Counted from the stretch's first letter, positions 1 to 6,265 are shown. The stretch is 6,814 nucleotides of DNA from Acidobacteriota bacterium (GCA_020439725.1 JAGQSE010000795.1:1-6814), one strand, 5' to 3'. Notes: a model not told the origin generated them from the sequence alone. Translations and numbers: made by a program.

Positions 1-113
1 CGGCCTCGCAGCCTGGAGGGTCCAATGGAGTCGGATCCAATACCGACGACACCCCCTTCTTCGAGCTGGCCACCGTGGTCGACCCATTGGGTGTTCGAAG
101 CGGGGTTGGTCAT
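1..113 (-). CDS. N-terminus of an unrecognised protein, cut by the left window edge
   Basis: The ATG at 113-111 opens a frame that stays open for 37 codons to the edge of the window. The start is backed by a strong ribosome-binding site (GGAGG at 126-122, eight bases upstream). The readable product begins MTNPASNTQWVDHGGQLEEG and continues glycine- and serine-rich. It has no hydrophobic stretch, so a cytosolic protein or a disordered N-terminal leader is more likely than an exported one. No family can be named from so few residues. It follows the propeller-like gene on the same strand after a 177-base gap, long enough to hold its own promoter. Confidence rests on the start signal rather than on homology; the stop and the rest of the gene lie outside the window. 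Confidence 0.55.
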   Translation of the reverse strand, partial: MTNPASNTQWVDHGGQLEEGGVVGIGSDSIGPSRLRG

Positions 114-118
114 CACGT

Positions 119-128
119 CTCCCTCCCT
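119..128 (-). promoter_or_regulatory. Ribosome-binding site for the left-edge partial gene
   Basis: Read on the minus strand this is AGGGAGGGAG, ending five bases before the ATG at 113; its GGAGG core sits eight bases away. It is the main reason for believing the short left-edge frame is a real gene start. Confidence 0.6.
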
Positions 129-144
129 GATCCAGGTGGTTCTC

Positions 145-156
145 CGAGGGCCCTCG
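145..156. repeat. Perfect 12-base palindrome CGAGGGCCCTCG
   Basis: The two 6-base arms are exactly complementary with no spacer. It lies in the 177-base gap between the propeller-like gene and the left-edge partial gene, 32 to 43 bases upstream of the latter's ATG. That position would suit an operator or an untranslated-leader hairpin. Short GC palindromes arise by chance in GC-rich DNA, so function is uncertain. Just upstream on the minus strand (about 215-165) the gap becomes AT-rich and holds weak -10-like hexamers, but no convincing -35/-10 pair. Confidence 0.35.
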
Positions 157-290
157 CACCCGTCACTACGTATAGATATTTTAGTGCGCTCTCCATAACG
201 CGTCGGGACAAGTGTTTCAGATCTACCCGAAATCGACAACCAAAACAACGTTCAATGATTGTATCTTCCCGCCCGCGCGACCGGCCTACC

Positions 291-1643
291 TCATGGACAG
301 AGCTCCAGGAGACCCGCGCCTCGGGCCTGGGCGGAGATCTGAGAAATCCGGTCTGTCGCCACCAAAGTCATCGAAGGGATGTCCTGCTCGGTGAACAACT
401 CGACAACAGGCCCCTTCTCGAGGAACGCCCAGTGCTCGGAGCCCGGCACCACCGTCAAGTGGTCCGAAGCCACCCCCGTGAGTACGGCTTCGCCCCGCCA
501 CAGGTTTCCGTCCTTGGCCTTGGGGTCGATGGCGGCCAGGGACCAACGCGTGCCGCCGGCCTCAGCCCGTTGGCGGAAGAGCACGTACAGCAGATCGCCC
601 TGGCTGTAGAGCCCCACCGGCACCTTGGAGGCGCTCTTCACGAGGGTGTCCATCACAGACGGGAAGTCCTCGCTGAAGCGTTCGAAGCCAGGAAGCTCCG
701 CGCGCTGGCCCAGGTCCAGGCCTTCGAGAACCTCGAGGTCGGTCTTGCCGTCCGCGGCACCCCGAAGGACGAAGATCTTCGGCGACTCTTCCATCCGCAG
801 AATGTAGACGTCCGTTCCGAGGGCGGCGATCAGCGGGTAGCCCAGCCGGAAGTAGGTCCGCACCGGGTCGTCGAAGGAGCCCGGGCTGAACTCGTCGTGG
901 CCCACCACCGACGCTCGGTCTCGCTGCCCCCAGGGAACCGACACCAGGTCGAAGCTCCAGGACTTGTCGCCGGCGATCGTGTGGCTGACGTCCGAGAAGC
1001 CCACCAGACGTCGTTCGGAGAGGGTGCTACCCGGCTTGCCTACCAGCGCGAACTGCCAGAGCTTTTCGACCCCGAGAGACGGCGACGACTGGCTCAGCCG
1101 GGACGCCCCCACTCGCTGGGCGGGAGCTTCACCTGGCAAGGGAGCCGCGTCGAAGCCCGAAACCAGGCTCGACGCAGATCCGAAGGGAACCACGCGGAAG
1201 CGGCCATGGGTCAGCTGCAACAGCTGTCTCGGCCCCGCCGGCGTCGAGATCGTGTCGATCGCCACCGGGAAGAAGCTCTCGAGCCCTCGATAGTCGTCCG
1301 TCAGATCGCGTTGGCGTCCCTGCAGGTTGTACGACAGCACGCGGCTGGTCAACGAATCGACCGCCAGGAGACGATCCCCGTCGGGCGCCCAGGACGCCGA
1401 CGAAACCCAATACGGCTTCGGCGTCAGCTTCACGGACTGGCACGCCTGCTCCGCTGCCCGGGCGGGTACCGGCCCGAGCCCCAACGTCAGCAGCAGCCCG
1501 ACCATGCAGGCGACCCCCATCGATTTCGACGGTACCCCGGCTCGGCGGATTCTCCTGAGGAGGCGAGCCCGAAGGCTGGTCATCTCGAACGAGGGGGCGC
1601 TTCGATGATCGGCACCGAGGCCGCCGAAGGGTTTGATCGTCAT
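291..1643 (-). CDS. Secreted protein of unknown function, probably beta-propeller-like
   Basis: The product is 450 residues. The ATG at 1643 is chosen because a purine-rich site (AGAGGAAGGA, 1660-1651) precedes it; the in-frame ATG 20 codons later has none. Residues 1-63 form an export signal: a long n-region with basic RLLRRIRRAG (27-36), a hydrophobic core (43-58) and an Ala-Arg-Ala cleavage site after residue 63. The paired arginines raise the Tat route, but the rest of the Tat motif is missing, so Sec is likelier. The mature part starts with a segment like a propeller blade (SASWAPDGDRLLAVD, 82-96, then a strand ending in YNLQG). It continues as alternating short hydrophobic strands and polar turns with few helices, such as DVYILRM, LLYVLF and RWSLAAID. 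That pattern fits TolB- or YVTN-type propellers, although no repeat is regular enough to count blades. No catalytic motif or anchor is visible, so a soluble periplasmic or secreted protein is inferred. A promoter candidate lies just upstream. Confidence 0.88.
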   Translation of the reverse strand: MTIKPFGGLGADHRSAPSFEMTSLRARLLRRIRRAGVPSKSMGVACMVGLLLTLGLGPVPARAAEQACQSVKLTPKPYWVSSASWAPDGDRLLAVDSLTSRVLSYNLQGRQRDLTDDYRGLESFFPVAIDTISTPAGPRQLLQLTHGRFRVVPFGSASSLVSGFDAAPLPGEAPAQRVGASRLSQSSPSLGVEKLWQFALVGKPGSTLSERRLVGFSDVSHTIAGDKSWSFDLVSVPWGQRDRASVVGHDEFSPGSFDDPVRTYFRLGYPLIAALGTDVYILRMEESPKIFVLRGAADGKTDLEVLEGLDLGQRAELPGFERFSEDFPSVMDTLVKSASKVPVGLYSQGDLLYVLFRQRAEAGGTRWSLAAIDPKAKDGNLWRGEAVLTGVASDHLTVVPGSEHWAFLEKGPVVELFTEQDIPSMTLVATDRISQISAQARGAGLLELCP

Positions 1644-1650
1644 GGTCGTT

Positions 1651-1660
1651 TCCTTCCTCT
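1651..1660 (-). promoter_or_regulatory. Ribosome-binding site deciding the start of the propeller-like gene
   Basis: AGAGGAAGGA ends seven bases before the ATG at 1643. It supports the first ATG even though this leaves an unusually long n-region ahead of the signal-peptide core. Confidence 0.6.
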
Positions 1661-1701
1661 CAAGGCTTTGCTACTGGTTTCGACAAGCCTTGCAGCCATG
1701 A

Positions 1702-1730
1702 ATGATATCGCTTGGCATAGACATGAGCAA
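1702..1730 (-). promoter_or_regulatory. Candidate promoter for the propeller-like gene
   Basis: Minus-strand TTGCTC (1730-1725) and TATCAT (1707-1702) are separated by exactly 17 bases. The -10 matches the sigma-70 consensus at five of six positions; the -35 matches at only three. Transcription would start near 1695, giving a leader of about 50 bases that includes the ribosome-binding site. The location in the least GC-rich part of the gap adds some weight. Confidence 0.35.
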
Positions 1731-1896
1731 GAAGTCAACAACTTCCCATCTCATCTTGTTGCCGTTGTCCATAAATTCTGTAGCTCATCACGCGATCCGC
1801 GCGAGAGCAGCAGGCGAGAACACTCCAGACCGACGCTTCGCCACTCCGGACGACGCGAACCGGGTCGCGCCGTTGCGTGGGCCCGCAAGGCTCCGC

Positions 1897-1938
1897 AAAC
1901 CAGCTGAGACGGTCTCTGCGACCGTGGTGTGGCGGTTT
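1897..1938 (-). other. Nested inverted repeat downstream of the small secreted gene, possible terminator-like hairpin
   Basis: The core is a 6-base stem, ACGGTC (1925-1920 on the minus strand) with GACCGT (1914-1909), around a 5-base loop. An outer pair, AAACC (1938-1934) and GGTTT (1901-1897), brackets it symmetrically with internal loops of eight and seven bases. It begins 16 bases after the stop of the 72-residue gene. No run of T follows, so a classical intrinsic terminator is not supported. A transcript-end stabilising structure or chance are the alternatives. Confidence 0.25.
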
Positions 1939-1953
1939 CCGACATGGTCAAGG

Positions 1954-2172
1954 CTAGGCGCAGTCCTCTTCAGGGTAGCCAGAGCAGTCATGGCCGCTCC
2001 CCATGGAACCCTGACCCTGGGTACGCACTCCCTCGGATTCCGCGGAACAACGCGGTGCGATCTCGAGACTCGACGCCCCCTGCGCGTGAGAGGGGACCGA
2101 GAGGCTCACGGGGCTCAGAAGCAACAGCCCGGCCACCGTCCCCGCCTGTACGAATCGCCAAACAATGGACAT
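1954..2172 (-). CDS. Small secreted peptide with three cysteines, function unknown
   Basis: The 72-residue product has a textbook Sec signal peptide: a short n-region (MSIVWRF), a hydrophobic core (about 8-25, with AGLLLLSPVSL) and a Ser-His-Ala cleavage site after residue 30. The mature peptide of about 42 residues is polar and acidic at the end, with cysteines at 42, 63 and 71; the last two sit in DCSGYPEEDCA. The start is supported by an almost ideal AGGAGGA ending eight bases before the ATG. An odd number of cysteines means at least one is unpaired or joins another molecule. It lies between the pentapeptide-repeat gene (323 bases upstream) and the propeller-like gene (310 bases downstream), all on the same strand. 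I recognise no family. It could be a secreted factor, a chaperone-like partner for a neighbour, or a lineage-specific orphan. The signal peptide plus ribosome-binding site make a real gene likely despite its size. Confidence 0.6.
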   Translation of the reverse strand: MSIVWRFVQAGTVAGLLLLSPVSLSVPSHAQGASSLEIAPRCSAESEGVRTQGQGSMGSGHDCSGYPEEDCA

Positions 2173-2495
2173 CTACAGGATCCTCCTCGTCGTCGAAATG
2201 GCCGCCTCGGCCGAGCTATGCCGACGGTTCCCTGCGCCGCAGAACGATCGTCATCGCAGACGACCGCCCAGGCCCGCCGCAAAGACCCGTAGCGCATGCA
2301 ACCCCTTCCTGCCGGGGCACCGCGGACGGCGCCCGGTGGGACTGGCCAGAAGAAGCGTGAAGCTCGCCTTTAGTTGCATTGGCACATGGCGAAGACCAGA
2401 CGCGTCGCCACAGTATCTCGGTGACTGATGTTCGTATCGATCAACCTAACACAGGATACTCTTGATCTCCAACTGTTTACCACCATCTCATCTAC
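2173..2495. other. 323-base intergenic region between the pentapeptide gene and the small secreted gene
   Basis: Apart from the ribosome-binding site at its downstream end I see no feature I can defend. The part next to the pentapeptide stop (about 2495-2400) is less GC-rich and includes a spaced 6-base inverted repeat, AGTATC (2460-2455) and GATACT about 40 bases on; no acceptable -35/-10 pair was found. A GC-rich imperfect hairpin, CCGGGC with GCCCCGG, lies around 2336-2312. A 60-codon minus frame starting at 2297, with AGGAAGGGG upstream, overlaps the secreted gene and looks like a shadow frame. Confidence 0.4.
2181..2186 (-). promoter_or_regulatory. Strong ribosome-binding site of the small secreted gene
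   Basis: Minus-strand GGAGGA, preceded by A, ends eight bases before the ATG at 2172. It is the strongest evidence that the 72-residue frame is translated. Confidence 0.65.
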
Positions 2496-4718
2496 CTATT
2501 CACAGAAATCCGTCATCCACAGCGATTGCTCGCACACCTCGGCGTCCGTGGAATGCCGGCAGATCTCGGACGCCGAGTACTCGCCCTCGGGCCGGCAAAG
2601 AGCGTTGAGATCGGCCCGTTTGAGCGCATCGTCGAACTCCTTGCTCCGGCGGAGCTCGACGTCGTTCAGGTGCTGGAGCAGCCCCAGCCTCAGCCACCTA
2701 CCCTCCTCCTGGGCAGCTTTCGCGATGAGCTTGGTGCTCAGCCGGTCGTAGAACTCGGCCGAGGACGGCGGCGGGGCCAACGGGCTCCATCCGAGCTTCT
2801 TCGCAGCCGTCCTCCCCGGTTCGAAGAGCACCGCCAGGTTTCTGCTCGCTCGGTCCAGCACCTGCCGCCCCCCCTGAAGACAAAGTTCCCCGTGCCCCAG
2901 TCTCTGAGACAGATCGAGCAATCGCGTCGCATGCGTCTCGACCGATGGCGAGGCACAGACGTCCTTGAGCTCTTCCCGCCATGTCTCAAGGAGCGAAGAC
3001 AGCGGCGACGACGGGTCATCGGCCTGCGCTGGGAGCTCGACGAGGCGTAGGTCGGCGAGTGCCAGTCCTTCGGCCGACGGGCCGCACACCGCGCTGACCT
3101 TGGAGTGATAGAGGACGATTCGATCGGGGCTCAGGTCGTACGTACCGCGAAGGCTCGCATTCTGGAACACACTGCCGACGAGCTCGGCATCCGTGAACTG
3201 GCTCCCGTCGAGGACCGTCGCTTGGAGGCTCGAGAAGCGAGCTCGTGTCGACGAGAAATCCGAACAAACGAGATTGGCCTCATCGAGGACGACGTTGTCG
3301 AGCTGGGAGCGAGTGAAGTAGGTTCCCACACCGCGCAGCTGGGACAGGTCGGCATTGTTGAGCCGTGCGCCGAGGAACCTCGTGTCATCCACCCGTGCTT
3401 CTCGCAGTGAAGCGTTGTCGAGATTCGAGTGGAAGAACAGCGCACCCCGCAAGTCCGCCCCGGTGAAGTTGGCCCACTCGAGAACGGTAGGTCGAGCCCT
3501 CGCCGAGCCCTCTTGTTCTACCAGGGTCTTCAGCTGGTACGGCAAGGACTCCGGATCCCGCAATTCGTGCCGGCTGACGGTCTCTTCGGAGCGTAGAAAG
3601 GTCGCACCGATCAAGGTTGCATGTTGAAAGTTGGCACCCTTCAGGTTGGCCCCGGAAAAGTCCGCGTCGACCAGGATCGCACCGGAGAAATCCGCACACT
3701 GAAGATCGCGCCCGCGGAGGTTGAACCCCCAGTTGACCTGTCGAAGGACTCCCAAGGGACCGCCGGTCTTGAAAGCGGTAAAGTCCGCCTTCAAAAGCTC
3801 ATCGACGGTGTCCTCGTCGGCCAGGGTCAAGTACCGGTCTCTCAGCTGAAAACTGCGATGGATCTTGAGCTTGCGAAGCCAGCTGTCGACTCCCGCGCGA
3901 CCGCATTCCTCCGGGATCCTGAGGGTGCAGAGTGCCCAGCCGAGAACGAGCACCCCGCAGGCCGTCATCGTCCAGATCCAACCTCGGCGCTTCCCTCGGC
4001 GTCCGGTTTTTCCCGGACCGCCTGCCGGAACCGGATGGAACCACCACGATCGGAAGGTGCCCTCGGAGCTCAAGGCCGGAGGCAGAAAGAAGAGGATCAG
4101 GAGCAGATCGCCGACGACCATCAACTCTTGCGCCAAGGTCACTTTGGGCTGGTGCAGGACCAGAAAGAACGCCAAGAGCCAGAGGAGGGCGACCAGGGGG
4201 CCGAGGACGTAGACGCAGCTGTGCACGATACAGCCCAGGAATCGCTCCCACCTCGCCCCGTCCGAGCGCACCAGCCGGCCGAGGGTGGTCGACGCGAACA
4301 GGATCTGATCCACACGGCCCAACCCCAGATGGTTCACCACCGCTTCCCCACTCGAATCGCTGGCCTTCCCCAAACGCCACAACAGCCGGACACGCTTCGA
4401 CAGCGACAGCTGGAGCGAAAGGATGTTGAAGTGCAGAACGAGAACGATCAGCGGAGCGAGAAGGGCAAAATAGTGGACCGATACGCCGACCTTGAGAACC
4501 GGCAGCTCCATCGCGTCGAGTCGTAGCAGCGCTACCTGATCGGTAGAGATCGTCGCGACCAGCAGGTAGGCCGTGGCGAGGATCGAGCTGAGCACCCCCG
4601 CCCGGGTTTGCCGGGCGGTGTCGTTGATCGCATCGAGGACTTTCGAGACGGAGTTGTCGCTCAGATCGATCGACTGGTCGTTTCGCGTCCGTCTCAAAGG
4701 GGCTCTCCCGCGGCTCAC
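2496..4718 (-). CDS. Five-helix membrane protein with periplasmic pentapeptide-repeat and cysteine-containing C-terminal domains
   Basis: Read from the GTG at 4718 the product is 740 residues; numbers below use that start. The GTG overlaps the upstream TGA in a GTGA junction and has AGGG three bases before it. An in-frame ATG at 4757 would add 13 residues but has no ribosome-binding site. Hydrophobic segments lie near 41-59, 80-102, 165-188, 198-216 and 247-266. The first residues and the 103-164 and 217-246 loops are rich in Arg and Lys, so the positive-inside rule puts the C-terminal 470 residues in the periplasm. Pentapeptide repeats of the A(D/N)LxG type run from about 334 to 374 (ADFSG, ANLKG, ANFQH). 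After a charged 38-residue insert they resume from about 413 to 527, becoming less regular. A non-repeat domain (about 545-740) follows, with cysteines at 545, 588, 613, 708, 720, 729 and 739, consistent with disulfides outside the cytoplasm. Pentapeptide repeats form a right-handed beta helix, usually for binding. No enzyme motif is seen. Confidence 0.9.
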   Translation of the reverse strand: MSRGRAPLRRTRNDQSIDLSDNSVSKVLDAINDTARQTRAGVLSSILATAYLLVATISTDQVALLRLDAMELPVLKVGVSVHYFALLAPLIVLVLHFNILSLQLSLSKRVRLLWRLGKASDSSGEAVVNHLGLGRVDQILFASTTLGRLVRSDGARWERFLGCIVHSCVYVLGPLVALLWLLAFFLVLHQPKVTLAQELMVVGDLLLILFFLPPALSSEGTFRSWWFHPVPAGGPGKTGRRGKRRGWIWTMTACGVLVLGWALCTLRIPEECGRAGVDSWLRKLKIHRSFQLRDRYLTLADEDTVDELLKADFTAFKTGGPLGVLRQVNWGFNLRGRDLQCADFSGAILVDADFSGANLKGANFQHATLIGATFLRSEETVSRHELRDPESLPYQLKTLVEQEGSARARPTVLEWANFTGADLRGALFFHSNLDNASLREARVDDTRFLGARLNNADLSQLRGVGTYFTRSQLDNVVLDEANLVCSDFSSTRARFSSLQATVLDGSQFTDAELVGSVFQNASLRGTYDLSPDRIVLYHSKVSAVCGPSAEGLALADLRLVELPAQADDPSSPLSSLLETWREELKDVCASPSVETHATRLLDLSQRLGHGELCLQGGRQVLDRASRNLAVLFEPGRTAAKKLGWSPLAPPPSSAEFYDRLSTKLIAKAAQEEGRWLRLGLLQHLNDVELRRSKEFDDALKRADLNALCRPEGEYSASEICRHSTDAEVCEQSLWMTDFCE

Positions 4719-6208
4719 GGACCCTGGGAGCTGAGACCGAGAAAGGCCGATTCCCATCGGCCGGAGAGCCCGATCAGCGGCTCCTCGGGCCCGGCGATGA
4801 ACAAAGCACGGAGGTTCGGCAACGTCGTCCCCAAGCTCGACACCTGGTCCGGATGAATCGCCAGCACCTCGAGCGACTCGGGCAGGCCTGCCAACAAGGA
4901 GACCTTCGTCCCGCGGAGGTCGAGCAGGCGGAGATGCGGGGGCAGCGTTCCCAGGGTCTCGACCTTCGTCCCCTGGACGAAAAGCTCCTCGAGGTTTGGG
5001 AAGGTGCTGGCCAGACCGTCGATTTCGGCGAGGCTGTGGAGCGAGCTCAGGCTCAACCGCCGGACCGACGGCAGCCTGAGACCAGCGCCCGCGGTGCCCT
5101 GCAGCTCTGCAAAGCGGAGCGAGCTCATGGGTTCGGCGGCTTCGGCATCCTCCTGGATGTCGAGCTCGCTCACGGGCAAACGCGCAGCCCTTGCCAGGTC
5201 TGCACGGCGTAGGGGAAGTCGTAGGTCGGAAACCGATGCCATGGACCCGTTCGTCTGTCTCAGCTCCTCCCAGCGGTCGAGCAGCTCTCCTGTCGACTCG
5301 AGCGGAAGCCCGAGGTACACAACGGTCGGTGGCAGCTGGGTGAGGTCGCCCACTTCTCCTCGGCGCACGAGCAGGCGCTGGAGATATCGCCCGTTCAGAA
5401 CCGCCCCGGCGAGCTCGAAAGGCAAAGCGTTGACCGAGGGGCTGAAGACCAGGTCCTCGAGCAGCGGAGGCAGCTCCTGGGGCTTGAGGTGAAAATTGTC
5501 CAGCAACTGGAGAGTGCGCACGGACTGCTCGCTGCCAGCCAGATTCTTCACCTTGGTGCCGTCGAGCACCAGCACCGAAACGGTGGGAGGCAAGCCTCCG
5601 AGCCCTTCGAAGTACGGGCCCACCAGGACCAGCTCACGAAGACCCAAGGGGAGATAGGAGAGGTCCCGACGGCGGCCGGCTGGCATCCCGTCGGGTCGCT
5701 CCAACGCCAACCCCTGCAGCGTCGGATAGCAGGGCTGGCCTTCGAGACCACTGACCTGGGTCCCGCTGACCGCCAACCGGGTCACGGTCTTGGGCAGCTC
5801 TTCCACAGTCTCGATGGCGGAATGCCGGACATCGAGGGTCTCGAGGCCCTTGGGGAGCGCCGGCAGCTGCTCGATCCCCGTCTGGTTCAGGTCGAGGAGC
5901 TTGAGGCCGGCAGGCAACTCGCGAAAGACGGGTGCTTCGGGCCCCCGGACGATCAGCGTTTCAACACTGGGAGGGAGCCAGTCGACCCGCTCGACCCGGG
6001 CCGGGATGAGGAGGACTTTGAGATGCTCGAGGGTGTCTCCAGCCAGATCCCCGGGAAGGCCCCAGGCGTGTAGCTCCGCTTCGCTCGGAATCGACGACGC
6101 TGCCCCATCGCTGCCACCGAGAGCTCCGCTTCTCGGCCCACAGGAGACGAGGGCGGCCAGAACCATGGCCAGGAGACCCACCGAGATCTGCGCGGTTCGG
6201 TCGATCAT
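4715..6208 (-). CDS. Leucine-rich-repeat surface lipoprotein
   Basis: The ATG at 6208 gives 497 residues. It is preferred over an in-frame ATG at 6277 because GGGGAGAGGA directly precedes it and because it yields a standard lipoprotein signal: MIDRTAQ, a hydrophobic core (8-21) and the lipobox LVSC, with Cys23 the predicted lipidated residue. The longer version would bury that signal behind 23 unlikely residues and extend over the promoter. A Gly/Ser-rich linker (24-40) leads into repeats of about 20 to 22 residues on the pattern LPxxLxxLxLxxTxIxxLPx, clearest at 98-160 and 400-470 (LPPHLRLLDLRGTKV, LPAGLKLLDLNQTGI). The spacing resembles the LPX-type repeats of YopM and IpaH effectors, although the lipobox argues for anchoring rather than injection. 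Repeats are degenerate between about 300 and 375. LRRs generally bind protein or glycan ligands; the ligand is unknown. The stop overlaps the start of the pentapeptide membrane protein, so the two are co-translated. Confidence 0.92.
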   Translation of the reverse strand: MIDRTAQISVGLLAMVLAALVSCGPRSGALGGSDGAASSIPSEAELHAWGLPGDLAGDTLEHLKVLLIPARVERVDWLPPSVETLIVRGPEAPVFRELPAGLKLLDLNQTGIEQLPALPKGLETLDVRHSAIETVEELPKTVTRLAVSGTQVSGLEGQPCYPTLQGLALERPDGMPAGRRRDLSYLPLGLRELVLVGPYFEGLGGLPPTVSVLVLDGTKVKNLAGSEQSVRTLQLLDNFHLKPQELPPLLEDLVFSPSVNALPFELAGAVLNGRYLQRLLVRRGEVGDLTQLPPTVVYLGLPLESTGELLDRWEELRQTNGSMASVSDLRLPLRRADLARAARLPVSELDIQEDAEAAEPMSSLRFAELQGTAGAGLRLPSVRRLSLSSLHSLAEIDGLASTFPNLEELFVQGTKVETLGTLPPHLRLLDLRGTKVSLLAGLPESLEVLAIHPDQVSSLGTTLPNLRALFIAGPEEPLIGLSGRWESAFLGLSSQGP

Positions 6209-6218
6209 TCCTCTCCCC
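6209..6218 (-). promoter_or_regulatory. Ribosome-binding site fixing the lipoprotein start at 6208
   Basis: Minus-strand GGGGAGAGGA abuts the ATG, with the GGAG core four bases away. It decides between this ATG and the one 69 bases upstream, which has no such site. Confidence 0.6.
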
Positions 6219-6244
6219 ACGAGCTTGCCGGACTTCACGAAATG

Positions 6245-6261
6245 ATAAACAGCCTGTTTAT
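6245..6261. promoter_or_regulatory. Perfect 8+1+8 palindrome, candidate operator
   Basis: ATAAACAG and CTGTTTAT flank a single C. The arms are exact reverse complements and AT-rich against a GC-rich background. The site covers most of the candidate -10 (6262-6257) of the lipoprotein operon and the predicted transcription start near 6250, so a bound dimeric regulator would block initiation. It is not a LexA box, whose CTGT and ACAG half-sites are in the opposite order with eight bases between. The regulator family cannot be named. Confidence 0.5.
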
Positions 6262-6265
6262 AGCA
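6257..6265 (-). promoter_or_regulatory. Extended -10 promoter of the LRR lipoprotein operon
   Basis: On the minus strand TGCTATAAA forms an extended -10 (TG, one base, then TATAAA, five of six matches to TATAAT). The expected -35 position (around CGGGTT) is poor, which is tolerated by extended -10 promoters and often goes with regulation. The leader to the ATG at 6208 would be about 40 bases. Confidence 0.4.

Larger units (their letters stand above)
1644..1953. other. 310-base intergenic region between the small secreted gene and the propeller-like gene
   Basis: On the minus strand this holds, in order, a nested hairpin just after the small gene's stop (1938-1897), an AT-richer stretch from about 1785 to 1690, a promoter candidate (1730-1702) and the ribosome-binding site at 1660-1651. 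A minus frame from 1991 to 1788 crosses part of it, with a moderate GGGGAG upstream. Its 67-residue product has no recognisable feature and overlaps the secreted peptide gene, so I do not call it. Long plus-strand frames here are antisense readings. Confidence 0.5.

Noticed and set aside
75..1907. A 610-codon open frame on the plus strand
   Set aside because: It is antisense to the propeller-like gene and runs on into intergenic DNA. Its product is rich in Arg, His, Pro and Gln with no domain or hydrophobic pattern, and it has no ribosome-binding site. The minus-strand gene has a signal peptide and a good start.
1788..1991. A 67-codon minus-strand frame with GGGGAG just upstream
   Set aside because: It overlaps the end of the secreted peptide gene in another frame, spans the nested hairpin, and its product has no signal, motif or composition that suggests a gene. 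It could be a downstream coupled gene, but the evidence is too thin.
2115..2297. A 60-codon minus-strand frame with AGGAAGGGG upstream
   Set aside because: It overlaps the better-supported secreted peptide gene for about a third of its length, and the product is Arg-rich and featureless.
3621..4526. A 301-codon plus-strand frame
   Set aside because: It is antisense to the membrane protein and is a low-complexity Gln/Glu/Arg/Pro product expected from the opposite strand of a GC-rich gene.
5489..6073. A 194-codon plus-strand frame
   Set aside because: It lies wholly opposite the LRR repeats; its regularity reflects the repeats on the other strand.
6245..6261. Palindrome considered as a LexA-type SOS box
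   Set aside because: LexA boxes have CTGT, eight bases, then ACAG. Here the half-sites are in the reverse order with one central base.
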